From assembly GCA_963780165.1 (NCBI GenBank), contig CAWABB010000001.1, forward strand, positions 1,178,001 to 1,242,000: a DNA stretch of 64,000 bases. Direction: 5' to 3'. This DNA is from CAWABB01 sp963780165 (GTDB taxonomy: Bacteria; Bacteroidota; Ignavibacteria; UBA10030; UBA6906). This document shows, piece after piece, positions 8,382 to 16,704 of this stretch (the first letter of the stretch is position 1; the number at the start of each line of letters is the position of its first letter). The notes below the pieces were generated by a model. The model ran no database searches, had not been told where the DNA came from, and was given only the letters and a program-made list of their open reading frames with translations. The translations under genes and the position numbers were made by a program.

Positions 8382-8429
8382 GGTTGCAGCATGAATGGAT
8401 GTACGCCACTCGCCAACCGGGCCACCGGC

Positions 8430-9737
8430 TTACCGGAGCAACATCAGAGTGCGTGCGCGCATGACGGAGCCAGCCTGCAGCCGGTAGAGATAAACCCCAC
8501 TTGCCAATCCTGACGCATCGAACACTGCTTCATGAAACCCCGCCTCCTTCTCACCTTCGACGAGCGTAGCGACCTGCTGCCCCAAGGTGTTGAAGACGGT
8601 CAGCGTAACGTGCGAACGGCTCGGGAGTCCGTAGCGGATGGTGGTCGAGGGGTTGAAGGGGTTGGGGTAGTTTTGCATGAGGGAGGTGCGCTGCGGGAGT
8701 CCCTCACGGAATGAGTGATCCACAGCCGTTACTAACCAGCGTTTGATGTCAACCGAAACGACCGAATCGACGGGATCGTTAGAGTATACCTTGATCTGGG
8801 CGGTGGAGCACGGAGATGCCCCGAGGTAACTCGGGTCACGAACCCTGAACGCAACCTGTGAGCTTTCTCCAGGCGCAAGTGCGCCAGATGAATCGGAGAG
8901 CAGGTCGATCCAAAGCGAGAAACCGCCGAGTATCAAAAACTCGTAGTAGCTGAACGAATCAACAGCAGAAAGAGTGATTACGCTGTCCGAGGGGAACGAA
9001 CTTGATCTGGCAAAACTGCCTTGCCCAAACAATCCAAGGCCGTCGCTGCCTCCGGTACCACCTGTCCCTGTGGTTGCGTACCGCACTGTGTCATTCCAGG
9101 CAACTGTGAATATGTAGTAATGCATTTCTGTAAGATACTTGTCAATTGGCCCCGACCAAGCAGGTTCGGCGTGCGCAAGAGAATCAAATGACTTCGCCCG
9201 AGTGAAAATCCTCGTATAATCGCCATACCTGGCAGGCCCCTGATAGACACTGAACTCGACGATGGTCGGCCGGCTTGAAGAAAGAAAGAAGCCGAACCCA
9301 AGAAGGACGAAGTCCGCTCTGGCGTGAAATGTCATCGCCAGTAAAAGCGAATCGCCTTGGCGCCACACGGGGTTGGTGTACCAGGAGGAGTTCGTATAGC
9401 CTGTGTCAAGCGCCTGTCGATTATCTATCCTATACCGCAGCGTGTCCTGTCCAACATTCAAAAGTGAGAAAGAATCCTCCACTGCGCCTGCGAACGACAT
9501 GAAGAACCCGAAAGAGTCTGGCCGTACACTGATCATGGGGGCTTGGGCCCATCCCTTCGAGAGGACGCCCAGGAAAACAAGAAAGATGAGGGCAGCGCGT
9601 GAACAAACCCCTCTCCTCCCCAGAAGGGATCGAGGAGCAGCAAGGTGCAAGTGATTGGTAGACTGCCGTCGTGATGAGGAACCGGAGAAGGGCGAACAGT
9701 GGTCAGCAAGAACAGGGGCTGCCTTGAACCATTTCAT
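8430..9737 (-). CDS. T9SS cargo protein with choice-of-anchor-like body
   Basis: A 435-residue secreted protein. The start ATG at 9737 has a strong AGGAGG five nucleotides upstream; the frame is open to 9812, but that extension overlaps the promoter. The mature part is preceded by an unusually long leader: about 45 polar residues come before the hydrophobic core ALIFLVFLGVLSKGWAQA. The opening residues MKWFKAAPVL match those of two neighbouring reading frames (start 15684 and 10955), as do the promoter and ribosome site. The body has 'P-x-S-F-G-x-F ... SFSLLNVGQDTLRY', a pattern of Ig-like domains that describe 'same as baseline' strands. The C-terminus is a T9SS sorting domain (NYPNPFNPSTTIRYGLP). 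Confidence 0.72.
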   Translation of the reverse strand: MKWFKAAPVLADHCSPFSGSSSRRQSTNHLHLAAPRSLLGRRGVCSRAALIFLVFLGVLSKGWAQAPMISVRPDSFGFFMSFAGAVEDSFSLLNVGQDTLRYRIDNRQALDTGYTNSSWYTNPVWRQGDSLLLAMTFHARADFVLLGFGFFLSSSRPTIVEFSVYQGPARYGDYTRIFTRAKSFDSLAHAEPAWSGPIDKYLTEMHYYIFTVAWNDTVRYATTGTGGTGGSDGLGLFGQGSFARSSSFPSDSVITLSAVDSFSYYEFLILGGFSLWIDLLSDSSGALAPGESSQVAFRVRDPSYLGASPCSTAQIKVYSNDPVDSVVSVDIKRWLVTAVDHSFREGLPQRTSLMQNYPNPFNPSTTIRYGLPSRSHVTLTVFNTLGQQVATLVEGEKEAGFHEAVFDASGLASGVYLYRLQAGSVMRARTLMLLR

Positions 9738-9760
9738 GGCTTCCTCCTGATGTGGCACCC

Positions 9761-9790
9761 GAAATATATGGAAGAAATCCGCCGTGTCAA
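9761..9790 (-). promoter_or_regulatory. Promoter, TTG-N19-TATATTTC (cassette copy 1)
   Basis: The minus strand has TTGAC, then after 19 nt from TTG the box TATATTTC, followed closely by AGGAGG and the ATG at 9737. The same arrangement, with the same spacing, precedes the frames starting at 10955 and 15684. It fits the Bacteroidetes housekeeping promoter. Confidence 0.65.
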
Positions 9791-9812
9791 GCTGGCGTCC
9801 GTAACCAGTCAA

Positions 9813-10955
9813 TCAGCGTATCCCAATGGTGATCAACGCGCGACCCCCTGTGTTTCCCACAAGAAAATAGCTTCCACCGATGGCATAAGCGCCGGAGTAC
9901 GATCGAGAGCTCGATGGGAAGAACAGCTCATCATAGAAGTGCCATGATGCCCCATTCCAGTGTACCACAGCTCCAAACGCCCCTGCAATAATGACATCAT
10001 TCGCACCAGTACCGCTTGTGGAATGAAGGCCTACCCTGGGATTGGGTGTGGCAACTTCTTGCCAAGCCACCATCGCTGTCCTTTGAAAGGTCCCGTCTCC
10101 GACGGCATAGAGCGTCGCCTCACTTGACCCCCAGATGTCAAGTCTCCTCCCCACCGAAACGGAATTATCAACAACGACCGCATTCCCTTTGATGCGAAAT
10201 ACCAAGCTGCCGCGGTAGCTATTCCAGTTGTCTGCGGCAACGGCGTAGAGGTCACCATTTGGAAGTCCAACGATACTCCATACATCCAGGTCTGTGCCAC
10301 TTTCAAGCTTCATCCAGCGCCTGCCATCATATCTGAGAATCGTTCCGTCAAGGCCACAGGCATAGACGTCTTCAGCAGTGCGAACCCATACTGACAATAG
10401 TGATCCGGTACTATCGGGGCTTATGTTCCACCACCTTCGCCCGTCCCACCGGGCTACAAGGCCTGTCGCCGGCGGACCATTAAATCGTGAGCCAACCACA
10501 TAGATCGCACTGTCGGAAAGGCCGTGGATGCCCGCAAGCACGCCGGCGCCCACCCACCAGCTCAATGAGTCATCTTCGATAGTAGTCCAACGTATCCCAT
10601 TGAACCGCAAAATAAAGCTGCTCGGTTCGGTTCCCTCCGGATCCAAAAGACCTACGGCGTAGACATTCGACGGTGATGTCCCCCAGACATCGATCAGCCG
10701 ACTGGAGAAGAAGCCAAGCGTGTCTGTCCTCCATGATATCGCATGGCTCGTCGTGTCGAGCCCCCCAACGGGCGGTCCGGGAGGGGAATCATCGCAACCC
10801 GCGCAGAATGACAGCAAGATGCTCAGTGAGAACAGCCGAGTCAAGCCCATCTGTGGGCACGTGTTCAGGGGACTGATATTCTGATGACTTGGGGAGGGGG
10901 TCAAGCTGGATTCAGATTTCGAAAGAACAGGAGTTGCCAGCGGAGAATATCGCAC
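9813..10955 (-). CDS. Secreted propeller-like lipoprotein without sorting domain
   Basis: A 380-residue protein. The GTG at 10955 has AGGAGG five nucleotides upstream, and its first residues (MRYSPLATPVL) parallel the conserved leader MKxxxAAPVL of two neighbours, so this start is favoured by the DNA. However, an internal Met near residue 36 begins a clean lipoprotein signal (LFSLSILLSFCAGC), which suggests either a long leader or a second start at 10850. The body carries repeated 'VWGTSPSNVYAVG', 'VWVRTAEDVYACG', 'IWGSSEATLYAVG' strands alternating with 'W-D-G-R-R-W' turns: a beta-propeller of the kind reported as glucosyltransferase-I-like or Kelch-like repeats. No T9SS domain is present, so it is probably outer-membrane anchored by lipid. 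Confidence 0.7.
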   Translation of the reverse strand: MRYSPLATPVLSKSESSLTPSPSHQNISPLNTCPQMGLTRLFSLSILLSFCAGCDDSPPGPPVGGLDTTSHAISWRTDTLGFFSSRLIDVWGTSPSNVYAVGLLDPEGTEPSSFILRFNGIRWTTIEDDSLSWWVGAGVLAGIHGLSDSAIYVVGSRFNGPPATGLVARWDGRRWWNISPDSTGSLLSVWVRTAEDVYACGLDGTILRYDGRRWMKLESGTDLDVWSIVGLPNGDLYAVAADNWNSYRGSLVFRIKGNAVVVDNSVSVGRRLDIWGSSEATLYAVGDGTFQRTAMVAWQEVATPNPRVGLHSTSGTGANDVIIAGAFGAVVHWNGASWHFYDELFFPSSSRSYSGAYAIGGSYFLVGNTGGRALITIGIR

Positions 10956-10982
10956 GGCTGCCTCCTTCGAGTGGTCGTGTCA

Positions 10983-11012
10983 GAAATATACGCACGAGAC
11001 GGGTGGAATCAA
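10983..11012 (-). promoter_or_regulatory. Promoter, TTG-N19-TATATTTC (cassette copy 2)
   Basis: Same architecture as the promoter at 9761: TTG, exactly 19 nt, TATATTTC, then AGGAGG-CAGCC-GTG. The rest of the 10956-11222 gap holds no gene; a short segment near 11027-11052 (CAACAGCTCTGATT and flank) is repeated upstream of the 15684 frame. Confidence 0.65.
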
Positions 11013-11222
11013 TGTCTCGCCCCGCGCGCAACAGCTCTGATTGGACCTACTCCACGCGGGGCCCGCCCTTCAGGTCCTGCATATACTGTTCGTGCTCTTG
11101 ATCCAGACTCTCCATGTCCCTCAGGATGGTCATTTCACCGTTCCCGATCGGAGCAGCAGCATCCATGGTGTCCTTGTTGAGGGCTTCCAGAAGCCGCCTT
11201 TTCTGGCCGGCCGTGGAATAGT

Positions 11223-11249
11223 AGAGCCCGGCGATGACTGCCAGGCCCT
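11223..11249 (-). terminator. Terminator-like hairpin, copy 2 of 3
   Basis: AGAGCC/GGCCCT stem around the same 15-nt loop as the hairpins at 5038 and 31235, located 25 bp after the stop of the 11274-13409 gene. Confidence 0.6.
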
Positions 11250-11273
11250 TTGATTACCCTCTGAAAGGTGGAT

Positions 11274-13409
11274 TCACCGTACCAAAACGAGCTTCTTCGA
11301 TTGGACGAAATCCCCAGCCTGCAGGCGATACAGGTAAACACCACTCGCCAGTCCCGATGCATTGAACTGCACCTCATGGAAGCCTGCCTCTTGTTCTCCA
11401 TTCTGGAGAACTGCCACCTGCTGGCCAAGCGTGTTGAAGACGGTCAACTGCACATGTGATCTCTCCGGTAGGCCGTAGCGGATTGTGGTCGAGGGATTGA
11501 ACGGGTTCGGGTAGTTCTGATCCAGCGTGAGCGCACTCGGGACTTCGGCTGGTTGCCCGTCCCTGATCCATGTGACCCCGCCCGATGTCGTCCTGAGAAC
11601 CGTTCCGAGAGTTCCGACTGCGATGCCCGTGCTCGCGCTGCTAAATGAGACTCCGTAGAGCCACTGGGTCGTTCCGCTTTCCTGCCTCGTCCAGTTCCAT
11701 CCCGCGTTGGTGGTGTGGAGGATGACGCCGTCAAAGCCCACCACGGCTCCGTTATTGATGTCTGCAAAAGACACATCCATGAGCTGTGCCGATGTCCCGC
11801 TCCTCTGCGCGAACCAGTTCTCACCTCCATGTGACGTCCAGAGGATTGTGCCGTTCTGGCCAACGACCGTGGCATTATCCGGATCGGCAAGCGACACACC
11901 GAAAAGAGTAACCTCGGTCGGTGAGACCAGCCACCTCCACGACGCTCCGGCATCGTCGGTTCGAAGAATGCGACCGTAGGAACCAACGATCATTCCTGTC
12001 CTTTCGTCAGCGAAGGAGACGTCGTACAGGTACTGCGTCGTCGGAGGCTCGAGAGCCACCCAATTGATGCCCCCATCGGCTGTGCGGAGGATTCTTCCAT
12101 GTTCACCCACAGCGATCCCGGTTGACTCATCGGCAAATGAGATAGCGTGGAGATCCTGTTTCTGGGCATTTGCCAGTTTGTTCCAGGAGTGGCCGCCGTC
12201 GGTTGTCCGGAGGATTACCCCGGTGTCGCCGACAGCGATCGCAATCGAACTGTTCACGGAAAAAACGTCGTGAAGATCAACCAGCGACCCGCAGGTCATT
12301 CTGGCCACATGGTCGCCGCCGGTGAGGGTCAGGACAGTGCCATAGGATCCCACGACAATGCCGCTTGTGTCGCCGCTGGTAGAGACGGCGGCCAGGTGGC
12401 GGAAGGTACTGCCTGAGAGGCTGTTCCACGACGCCCCCCGGTCGGAGCTCTTGAGAATGGTCCCATATGCTCCCACGATGATCCATGTCGTCGCATCTGA
12501 GAACACAACTCCACTCAACTGGGTATCAAATGCCAAGTCGGACAGATGGCGTGTCCATGTTTCTCCGCCGTCCGTTGTGCTCATTATCCGATCCCAACCC
12601 ACCGCCACGCCCATACTGGGGTCTGAGAAAGCCACATCCTCCAGAGTCCCTCCCGGTTCGTTGGCTTTCGGCAGCCAGGTGGCACCCCCGTCAGTCGTCT
12701 GGAATAGCGTCCCATTCAATGCCGCCGCAGTCCCGTTATTCGGGTCGATGAAGCAAACGCTCCGAAGCGGGCCCGGGGTGGGTTGACTCGTCCAATTTGC
12801 TCCCCCGTCTTGAGTCCGGTACATGACATTGCCGACCGCAATCCCAGTATTCTCCCCGGTCATTGCGACGTCATAGAATGAGTCAGGCTGATTGGGCGGC
12901 CCAGTTAGCTGCTTCACCCATGTCAGCCCGCCATCCGTGGTGCGAACAATTGTGCCATAGAGTCCAACGGCGGTTCCCCTCAACTCGTCGCTGAATGATA
13001 CTGCCGTAAGCGGTTCGCTCGTCCCGCTTGTCTGCCAGACCCAGTCCGCCCCGCCGTTTGTGGTGGTGAAGATCACTCCCCAGTCACCGACGACTATGCC
13101 CTTGTCAGCATTGACGAATGTCACGTCGAAGAGGCGAACATTGGCCGGACTTGTCTGCCTTGTCCAGCTTGCGCCGCCGTCGGTCGTGCGGATGATCGTG
13201 CCTTCGTCCCCCACCGCCGTCCCCGTGTTCGCGTCAGTGAAGAATACCGCGTCGAGGTTGCATCCTGTCGGGTTTGCCGATATCAGGTTCCATCCTTCCT
13301 GACCGGCGGCAAGGGAAGGAAATATCAAACAGCCGCTGATCGCGATCAGCAATAACAGGCTCCCGGGGTGCAACGACCGAGGCCGGCCTGACTTCAATTC
13401 TGTTTTCAA
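11274..13409 (-). CDS. T9SS cargo protein with YCF48/HCF136-like propeller repeats
   Basis: A 711-residue secreted protein. After a signal peptide (LLLLIAISGCLIFPSLAAGQ) come about 13 repeats of roughly 43 residues with the signature 'GxAVGxxGTIxRTTDGGxxW', the YCF48 (HCF136) and Asp-box type, which form beta-propellers. In plants and cyanobacteria HCF136 helps assemble photosystem II, but secreted multi-repeat versions in FCB bacteria are of unknown function, probably surface-exposed binding or scaffold proteins. The T9SS sorting domain closes the protein (LDQNYPNPFNPSTTIRYGLPERSHV ... KLVLVR). It starts 10 bp after the stop of the 13420-15474 gene and is likely in one operon with it. Confidence 0.85.
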   Translation of the reverse strand: MKTELKSGRPRSLHPGSLLLLIAISGCLIFPSLAAGQEGWNLISANPTGCNLDAVFFTDANTGTAVGDEGTIIRTTDGGASWTRQTSPANVRLFDVTFVNADKGIVVGDWGVIFTTTNGGADWVWQTSGTSEPLTAVSFSDELRGTAVGLYGTIVRTTDGGLTWVKQLTGPPNQPDSFYDVAMTGENTGIAVGNVMYRTQDGGANWTSQPTPGPLRSVCFIDPNNGTAAALNGTLFQTTDGGATWLPKANEPGGTLEDVAFSDPSMGVAVGWDRIMSTTDGGETWTRHLSDLAFDTQLSGVVFSDATTWIIVGAYGTILKSSDRGASWNSLSGSTFRHLAAVSTSGDTSGIVVGSYGTVLTLTGGDHVARMTCGSLVDLHDVFSVNSSIAIAVGDTGVILRTTDGGHSWNKLANAQKQDLHAISFADESTGIAVGEHGRILRTADGGINWVALEPPTTQYLYDVSFADERTGMIVGSYGRILRTDDAGASWRWLVSPTEVTLFGVSLADPDNATVVGQNGTILWTSHGGENWFAQRSGTSAQLMDVSFADINNGAVVGFDGVILHTTNAGWNWTRQESGTTQWLYGVSFSSASTGIAVGTLGTVLRTTSGGVTWIRDGQPAEVPSALTLDQNYPNPFNPSTTIRYGLPERSHVQLTVFNTLGQQVAVLQNGEQEAGFHEVQFNASGLASGVYLYRLQAGDFVQSKKLVLVR

Positions 13410-13419
13410 TCAAACCTCC

Positions 13420-15474
13420 TTATCGCACGAGCGCCATTTTGCGCGCAAGGACTGTATTCCCTGCCTGAAGGCGGTACAGATACACTCCGCTCGTCAATCC
13501 CGTCCCATCGAACTGCAGTTCGTACACTCCGGGACTTTTCATTTCATCCATCAACACAGCTACCTCGCGGCCGAGTACGTCAAAGACGCTGAGTCGCACG
13601 TGTTCCGCAACGGGAAGCTGGAAGCTGATTCGAGTCGTCGGGTTAAACGGATTTGGGTAGTTTTGTGCAAGGACATGGGATCGAGGACGTTCTTCGGGCT
13701 CAGGAACATCAACGACCAAACTTGAAATGTCGGCGCGCCAGACACCTACAGGATCGACTGTCCCGAGGAAGAGCTCGGAGCCACTTACAAGGAGGTTCGA
13801 CACGTCGCGGCTTTCAAGCCCATCGTTCACAGGACCCCATATCGCACCAAAATCAGTTGAAAGCAACACCCCCTCACGCGTCCCGGCGAAGATACTGGAT
13901 TCATGAACCACAAGGTCTTCGACGTCTACACCAAGGAGACCTGTCGCAGCCCAGTTTTTGCCGCCGTCCGACGACACTTCAACACCGAACGCATGGGCAG
14001 CAAACATCAGGTCATTGAGAAAGGCAATCGCGTACGTATTGTAGGGCGGAAATCCGGTTTGTCCGCCGTCAGGGTTGGATCGCGTCCACGTCTGTCCCCA
14101 GTCGGTCGAAGCCACAGGTCCCAACGCCTCTGTGGCTGCATATAAGGTCGTCCCTGAGGATGCAAGTGCGAATATGCTGCCCTGCACGAGCGTATCCCCG
14201 AGCAGCATCCAGTTTGCCCCGTGATTGGCTGAGCGAAAGATTCCCGCGGTGGTCCCAAGAAAAAGGTAGGAGCTGTGCTCGTGAATCGAGAAAATGACCG
14301 TTTGCTCCAGCTGGTCCTTTTCAATCAGCGCCCAGGTTGTCCCTTGATCCGATGACCTGTAGAGTCCCTCATACACTGTCCCAGCCCACAGCCCGTCCTC
14401 TGTGACTGCTAAAGCGCTCGCGACGCCGTCAAAGTGGAGATTGGTCCAGGTCAGGTCCCCGCCGTCCCACCGCCAGATTCCCGGTACCACAGCCGCAAGG
14501 ACGTCCGCCCCGGCTCGGCAGAAGGCTTCGACGCGTCCCGTCGCGTCTCCGAAGTCTGCGTCTGACCAACTTGAGCCACTGTCAGTACTGCGGAGTGCCC
14601 CTCCGACGATTCCAGCAAAGACAGACTGCCCCTCAAGCGCCAACGAAAACACTGCCATGGGAGACCCTACAGCAGTCCACGAAATTCCTCCGTCCGACGA
14701 GCGAAACACTCCCTGGTCTAAACTTGCTGCAAATACCCTCATGCCATCATCGGCGACTGCAAGTGCGATGATCAGCAAATCTGTCAATCCGTTGCTCGCC
14801 GCAGACCACGTCGATCCCATATCAGTCGATTTGAAGACACCTCCCTCAGTCCCGGCGAAGAGCGCCGATTGAGCTGCAGCGATAGCACGGACTCGTTTGT
14901 TGCCCAATCCGTTATTGGCAGGAGCCCAACTCATGCCGTTGTCGGACGAACGGGCAATCCCTTCTGTTGTCCCAACAAATCCATAATCACCTTGGACGGC
15001 CAGTGCCTCAGGGAACCCCGGCACCCAGCCTCCCAAGATCCAGGTCGCTCCGTCATCGTCTGACACGTAGATTCCTGATTGATCACCCAGATAGGCATGT
15101 GCAGCGTCTGCCGCAAGGCATTGGATATAACTCAATTGAGGTTCGCTCGCGACCCATGTGGCACCATTGTCGGTCGAGCGAAGCAGGCCACGGTCATACG
15201 TGCCAGCGAGGATCACATCCCCGGCGAATGCAAGGGAGAGAATACCGCCGGACGTCACTGAAGTCCAGCTGTCCCCATTGTCGAGGGATTGATATAGGCC
15301 ATACGTCGCTCCCGCGTACACCTCTCCCGCTCTTGCCAAAACAGCCTTTGTTCGGCCGCCGGAGGGTCCTGTAGTCTGGACCCACTGTGCATTCGCCGAA
15401 TCTGTGAGCAATAGGGATCCTGAAACAGCGAGTACGCCAGCGTACGTACGCAACGACATGCATGCGCCCATCAT
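13420..15474 (-). CDS. T9SS cargo protein with multiple Asp-box propeller blades
   Basis: A 684-residue secreted protein with signal peptide (TYAGVLAVSGSLLLTDSANAQ) and about ten Asp-box motifs (SLDNGDSW, STDNGATW, SDDDGATW, SSDNGMSW, STDMGSTW, SSDGGISW, STDSGSSW and others) spaced by 40-50 residues, giving a multi-bladed propeller similar to BNR/exo-sialidase folds without an evident active site. Its sorting domain is a divergent version (NYPNPFNPTTRISFQLPVAEHV ... ARKMALVR), unlike the nearly uniform domains of its neighbours, so it was probably not part of the same recombining set. AAGGAG eight nucleotides before the ATG supports the start. It follows a short frame (15684-15487) behind a good promoter. 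Confidence 0.8.
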   Translation of the reverse strand: MMGACMSLRTYAGVLAVSGSLLLTDSANAQWVQTTGPSGGRTKAVLARAGEVYAGATYGLYQSLDNGDSWTSVTSGGILSLAFAGDVILAGTYDRGLLRSTDNGATWVASEPQLSYIQCLAADAAHAYLGDQSGIYVSDDDGATWILGGWVPGFPEALAVQGDYGFVGTTEGIARSSDNGMSWAPANNGLGNKRVRAIAAAQSALFAGTEGGVFKSTDMGSTWSAASNGLTDLLIIALAVADDGMRVFAASLDQGVFRSSDGGISWTAVGSPMAVFSLALEGQSVFAGIVGGALRSTDSGSSWSDADFGDATGRVEAFCRAGADVLAAVVPGIWRWDGGDLTWTNLHFDGVASALAVTEDGLWAGTVYEGLYRSSDQGTTWALIEKDQLEQTVIFSIHEHSSYLFLGTTAGIFRSANHGANWMLLGDTLVQGSIFALASSGTTLYAATEALGPVASTDWGQTWTRSNPDGGQTGFPPYNTYAIAFLNDLMFAAHAFGVEVSSDGGKNWAATGLLGVDVEDLVVHESSIFAGTREGVLLSTDFGAIWGPVNDGLESRDVSNLLVSGSELFLGTVDPVGVWRADISSLVVDVPEPEERPRSHVLAQNYPNPFNPTTRISFQLPVAEHVRLSVFDVLGREVAVLMDEMKSPGVYELQFDGTGLTSGVYLYRLQAGNTVLARKMALVR

Positions 15475-15486
15475 TCACTCGTCTCC

Positions 15487-15684
15487 TTACATGACGATCA
15501 GCACCATCTGGTGCCGACATGCCAGCGCGCACGCTGCCCTGCTTGTCAGCAAACGAGATGGGACAGCAATCAACGACAAATATCCTGAGGCACCCGGAGA
15601 TGCAGATGTTGGTTGATGCATGGAGGCGCCAAGCGGAGGGATACTGGGCTTGCGAAGAACAGGAGCCGCCCTGAGCCGTTTCAT
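15487..15684 (-). CDS. Short leader-like frame upstream of a T9SS gene
   Basis: A 65-residue frame with an excellent start context: promoter TTG-N19-TATATTTC, then AGGAGG-CAGCC-ATG. Its first ten residues MKRLRAAPVL match the beginnings of the proteins starting at 9737 and 10955, but here the frame stops 13 bp before the 13420-15474 gene. It has no recognisable domain. It could be a translated leader peptide that couples to the downstream gene, or the remains of a longer N-terminus cut off by a frameshift. That it is translated is inferred only from the ribosome site. Confidence 0.35.
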   Translation of the reverse strand: MKRLRAAPVLRKPSIPPLGASMHQPTSASPGASGYLSLIAVPSRLLTSRAACALACRHQMVLIVM

Positions 15685-15711
15685 GGCTGCCTCCTGCGAG
15701 TGTGACTACCC

Positions 15712-15741
15712 GAAATATAAGGAGGAAACTGCTGGAGTCAA
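15712..15741 (-). promoter_or_regulatory. Promoter, TTG-N19-TATATTTC (cassette copy 3)
   Basis: TTGAC with TATATTTC 19 nt after TTG, on the minus strand, about 28 nt before the ATG at 15684. The flanking DNA (AAGCTGG and GTAACCAGTCA upstream) is shared with the 9761 copy, so the whole cassette is duplicated. It probably drives the 15474-11274 two-gene unit. Confidence 0.65.
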
Positions 15742-15812
15742 GCTGGGCGTTGCCCTGGAGTAACCAGTCACCGTGCACCGGACGCAACAGCTCTGATTCA
15801 ACCTACTCCCGT

Positions 15813-16308
15813 ACCTCTTCAAAAGTCCATCCGGGCAAAAAAAATGACCATCATAGGCTCTTCTACAGGGCGTGGCATCGTGAAGCGGGATTGGATCTGA
15901 AGAAGGACCGGGCTGTAATTTGACATCCTGGCGGGAACATCAGCAGTCCACACAAAATAGCTCCAAAAGGGGCATTTCGCGTCGGATGTCAGAAGTCGCA
16001 GGTAGATCGAATTTCGGGTCCCCCGTTTGAACCTACAACATGGCGAAGTCATCAAATGAAGTGTACTTCATTGGCAGCCGAGTTAATCACTTGGGAAGCG
16101 ACATTTCGATCACCCGATGGGTGTGTGTGACTGATTCAACTTGCGGGTTCCGGGCACTCGATCGGCCCTTTTCGAAAGAATTGGGCCGATTTGATTTTGG
16201 CACCCCGGCATTTACCTGCACATAATCCCGCCGATGCCTATATCGCTACATCGCAAGGTCATGTTTCGCAGAAGATCACACAGATTGCACATCACGATCT
16301 TGCGATTT
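15813..16308 (+). repeat. Dispersed modular repeat, copy 1 (long form)
   Basis: Full-length copy. Module A begins CAAAAGTCCATCCGGG, module B contains GGGAAGCGACATTTCGATCA, the core begins GGGTGTGTGTGACTGATT and ends GCGGGTTCCGGGCAC at 16157. A hairpin ATCGGCCC/GGGCCGAT (16161-16190, then a T-rich run) follows, and module D continues to CACGATCTTGCGATTT. Nothing in it looks protein coding. Confidence 0.85.
16161..16197 (+). terminator. Hairpin in repeat copy 1
   Basis: ATCGGCCC pairs with GGGCCGAT over a 14-nt loop, followed by TTGATTTT. The same hairpin occurs at 26272, 29281 and 44111. Confidence 0.65.
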
Positions 16309-16346
16309 GATGTGCTTCAATAAGCAGTGCCACCCTCTCTGCAGTC

Positions 16347-16532
16347 GTGCTGCCTGGAATCGTCCGGTCGCCACAGCTTGATTGGCATTCTTGCGGGCTG
16401 CAATACGCATACGTGATCCTCCGCTACTACGGCAAGACCTTGCCACTCTCCAAGCGCGAGAGTCTTCTGGGGACAATCAGGAAGAACAGAGATACCAAGA
16501 GACGAACGGGACAAGATCCTGAGGGTGCTTAG
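16347..16532 (+). pseudogene. C39-like peptidase gene fragment
   Basis: A 61-codon frame starting with GTG. It is closely similar to the N-terminal part of the frame at 26421-26855 (LPGIVRS, QLDWHSCGLQ, YVILRYYGKTLPLS, LLGT) but diverges right after LLGT and stops, so the half carrying the catalytic His is missing. The conserved Cys of WHSCGLQ is present. It lies directly behind repeat copy 1, exactly as the longer copy lies behind repeat copy 3, so repeat plus gene start were duplicated together. Non-functional as a peptidase. Confidence 0.65.
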
Positions 16533-16628
16533 GGTCTTGCTGTAGATCGTGAGGGCGGTGAAGGCGATGGTGGGCTGAGGGGAGATACCATTTCGGCACC
16601 TTTTCCGGCCTCAACACGCAATTGACAA

Positions 16629-16660
16629 TTTGACTCCCACCATCTCCTCCCCTATCTTTC
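16629..16660 (+). promoter_or_regulatory. Candidate promoter of the kinase gene
   Basis: TTTG, 20 nt, TATCTTTC on the plus strand, about 45 bp before the GTG start at 16705. Good match to TTTG-N19/20-TAnnTTTG. Confidence 0.55.
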
Positions 16661-16704
16661 CCCCGTACCGCTGATCCATTGAGCCGCAGGAATCGTACAC
16701 GCCC

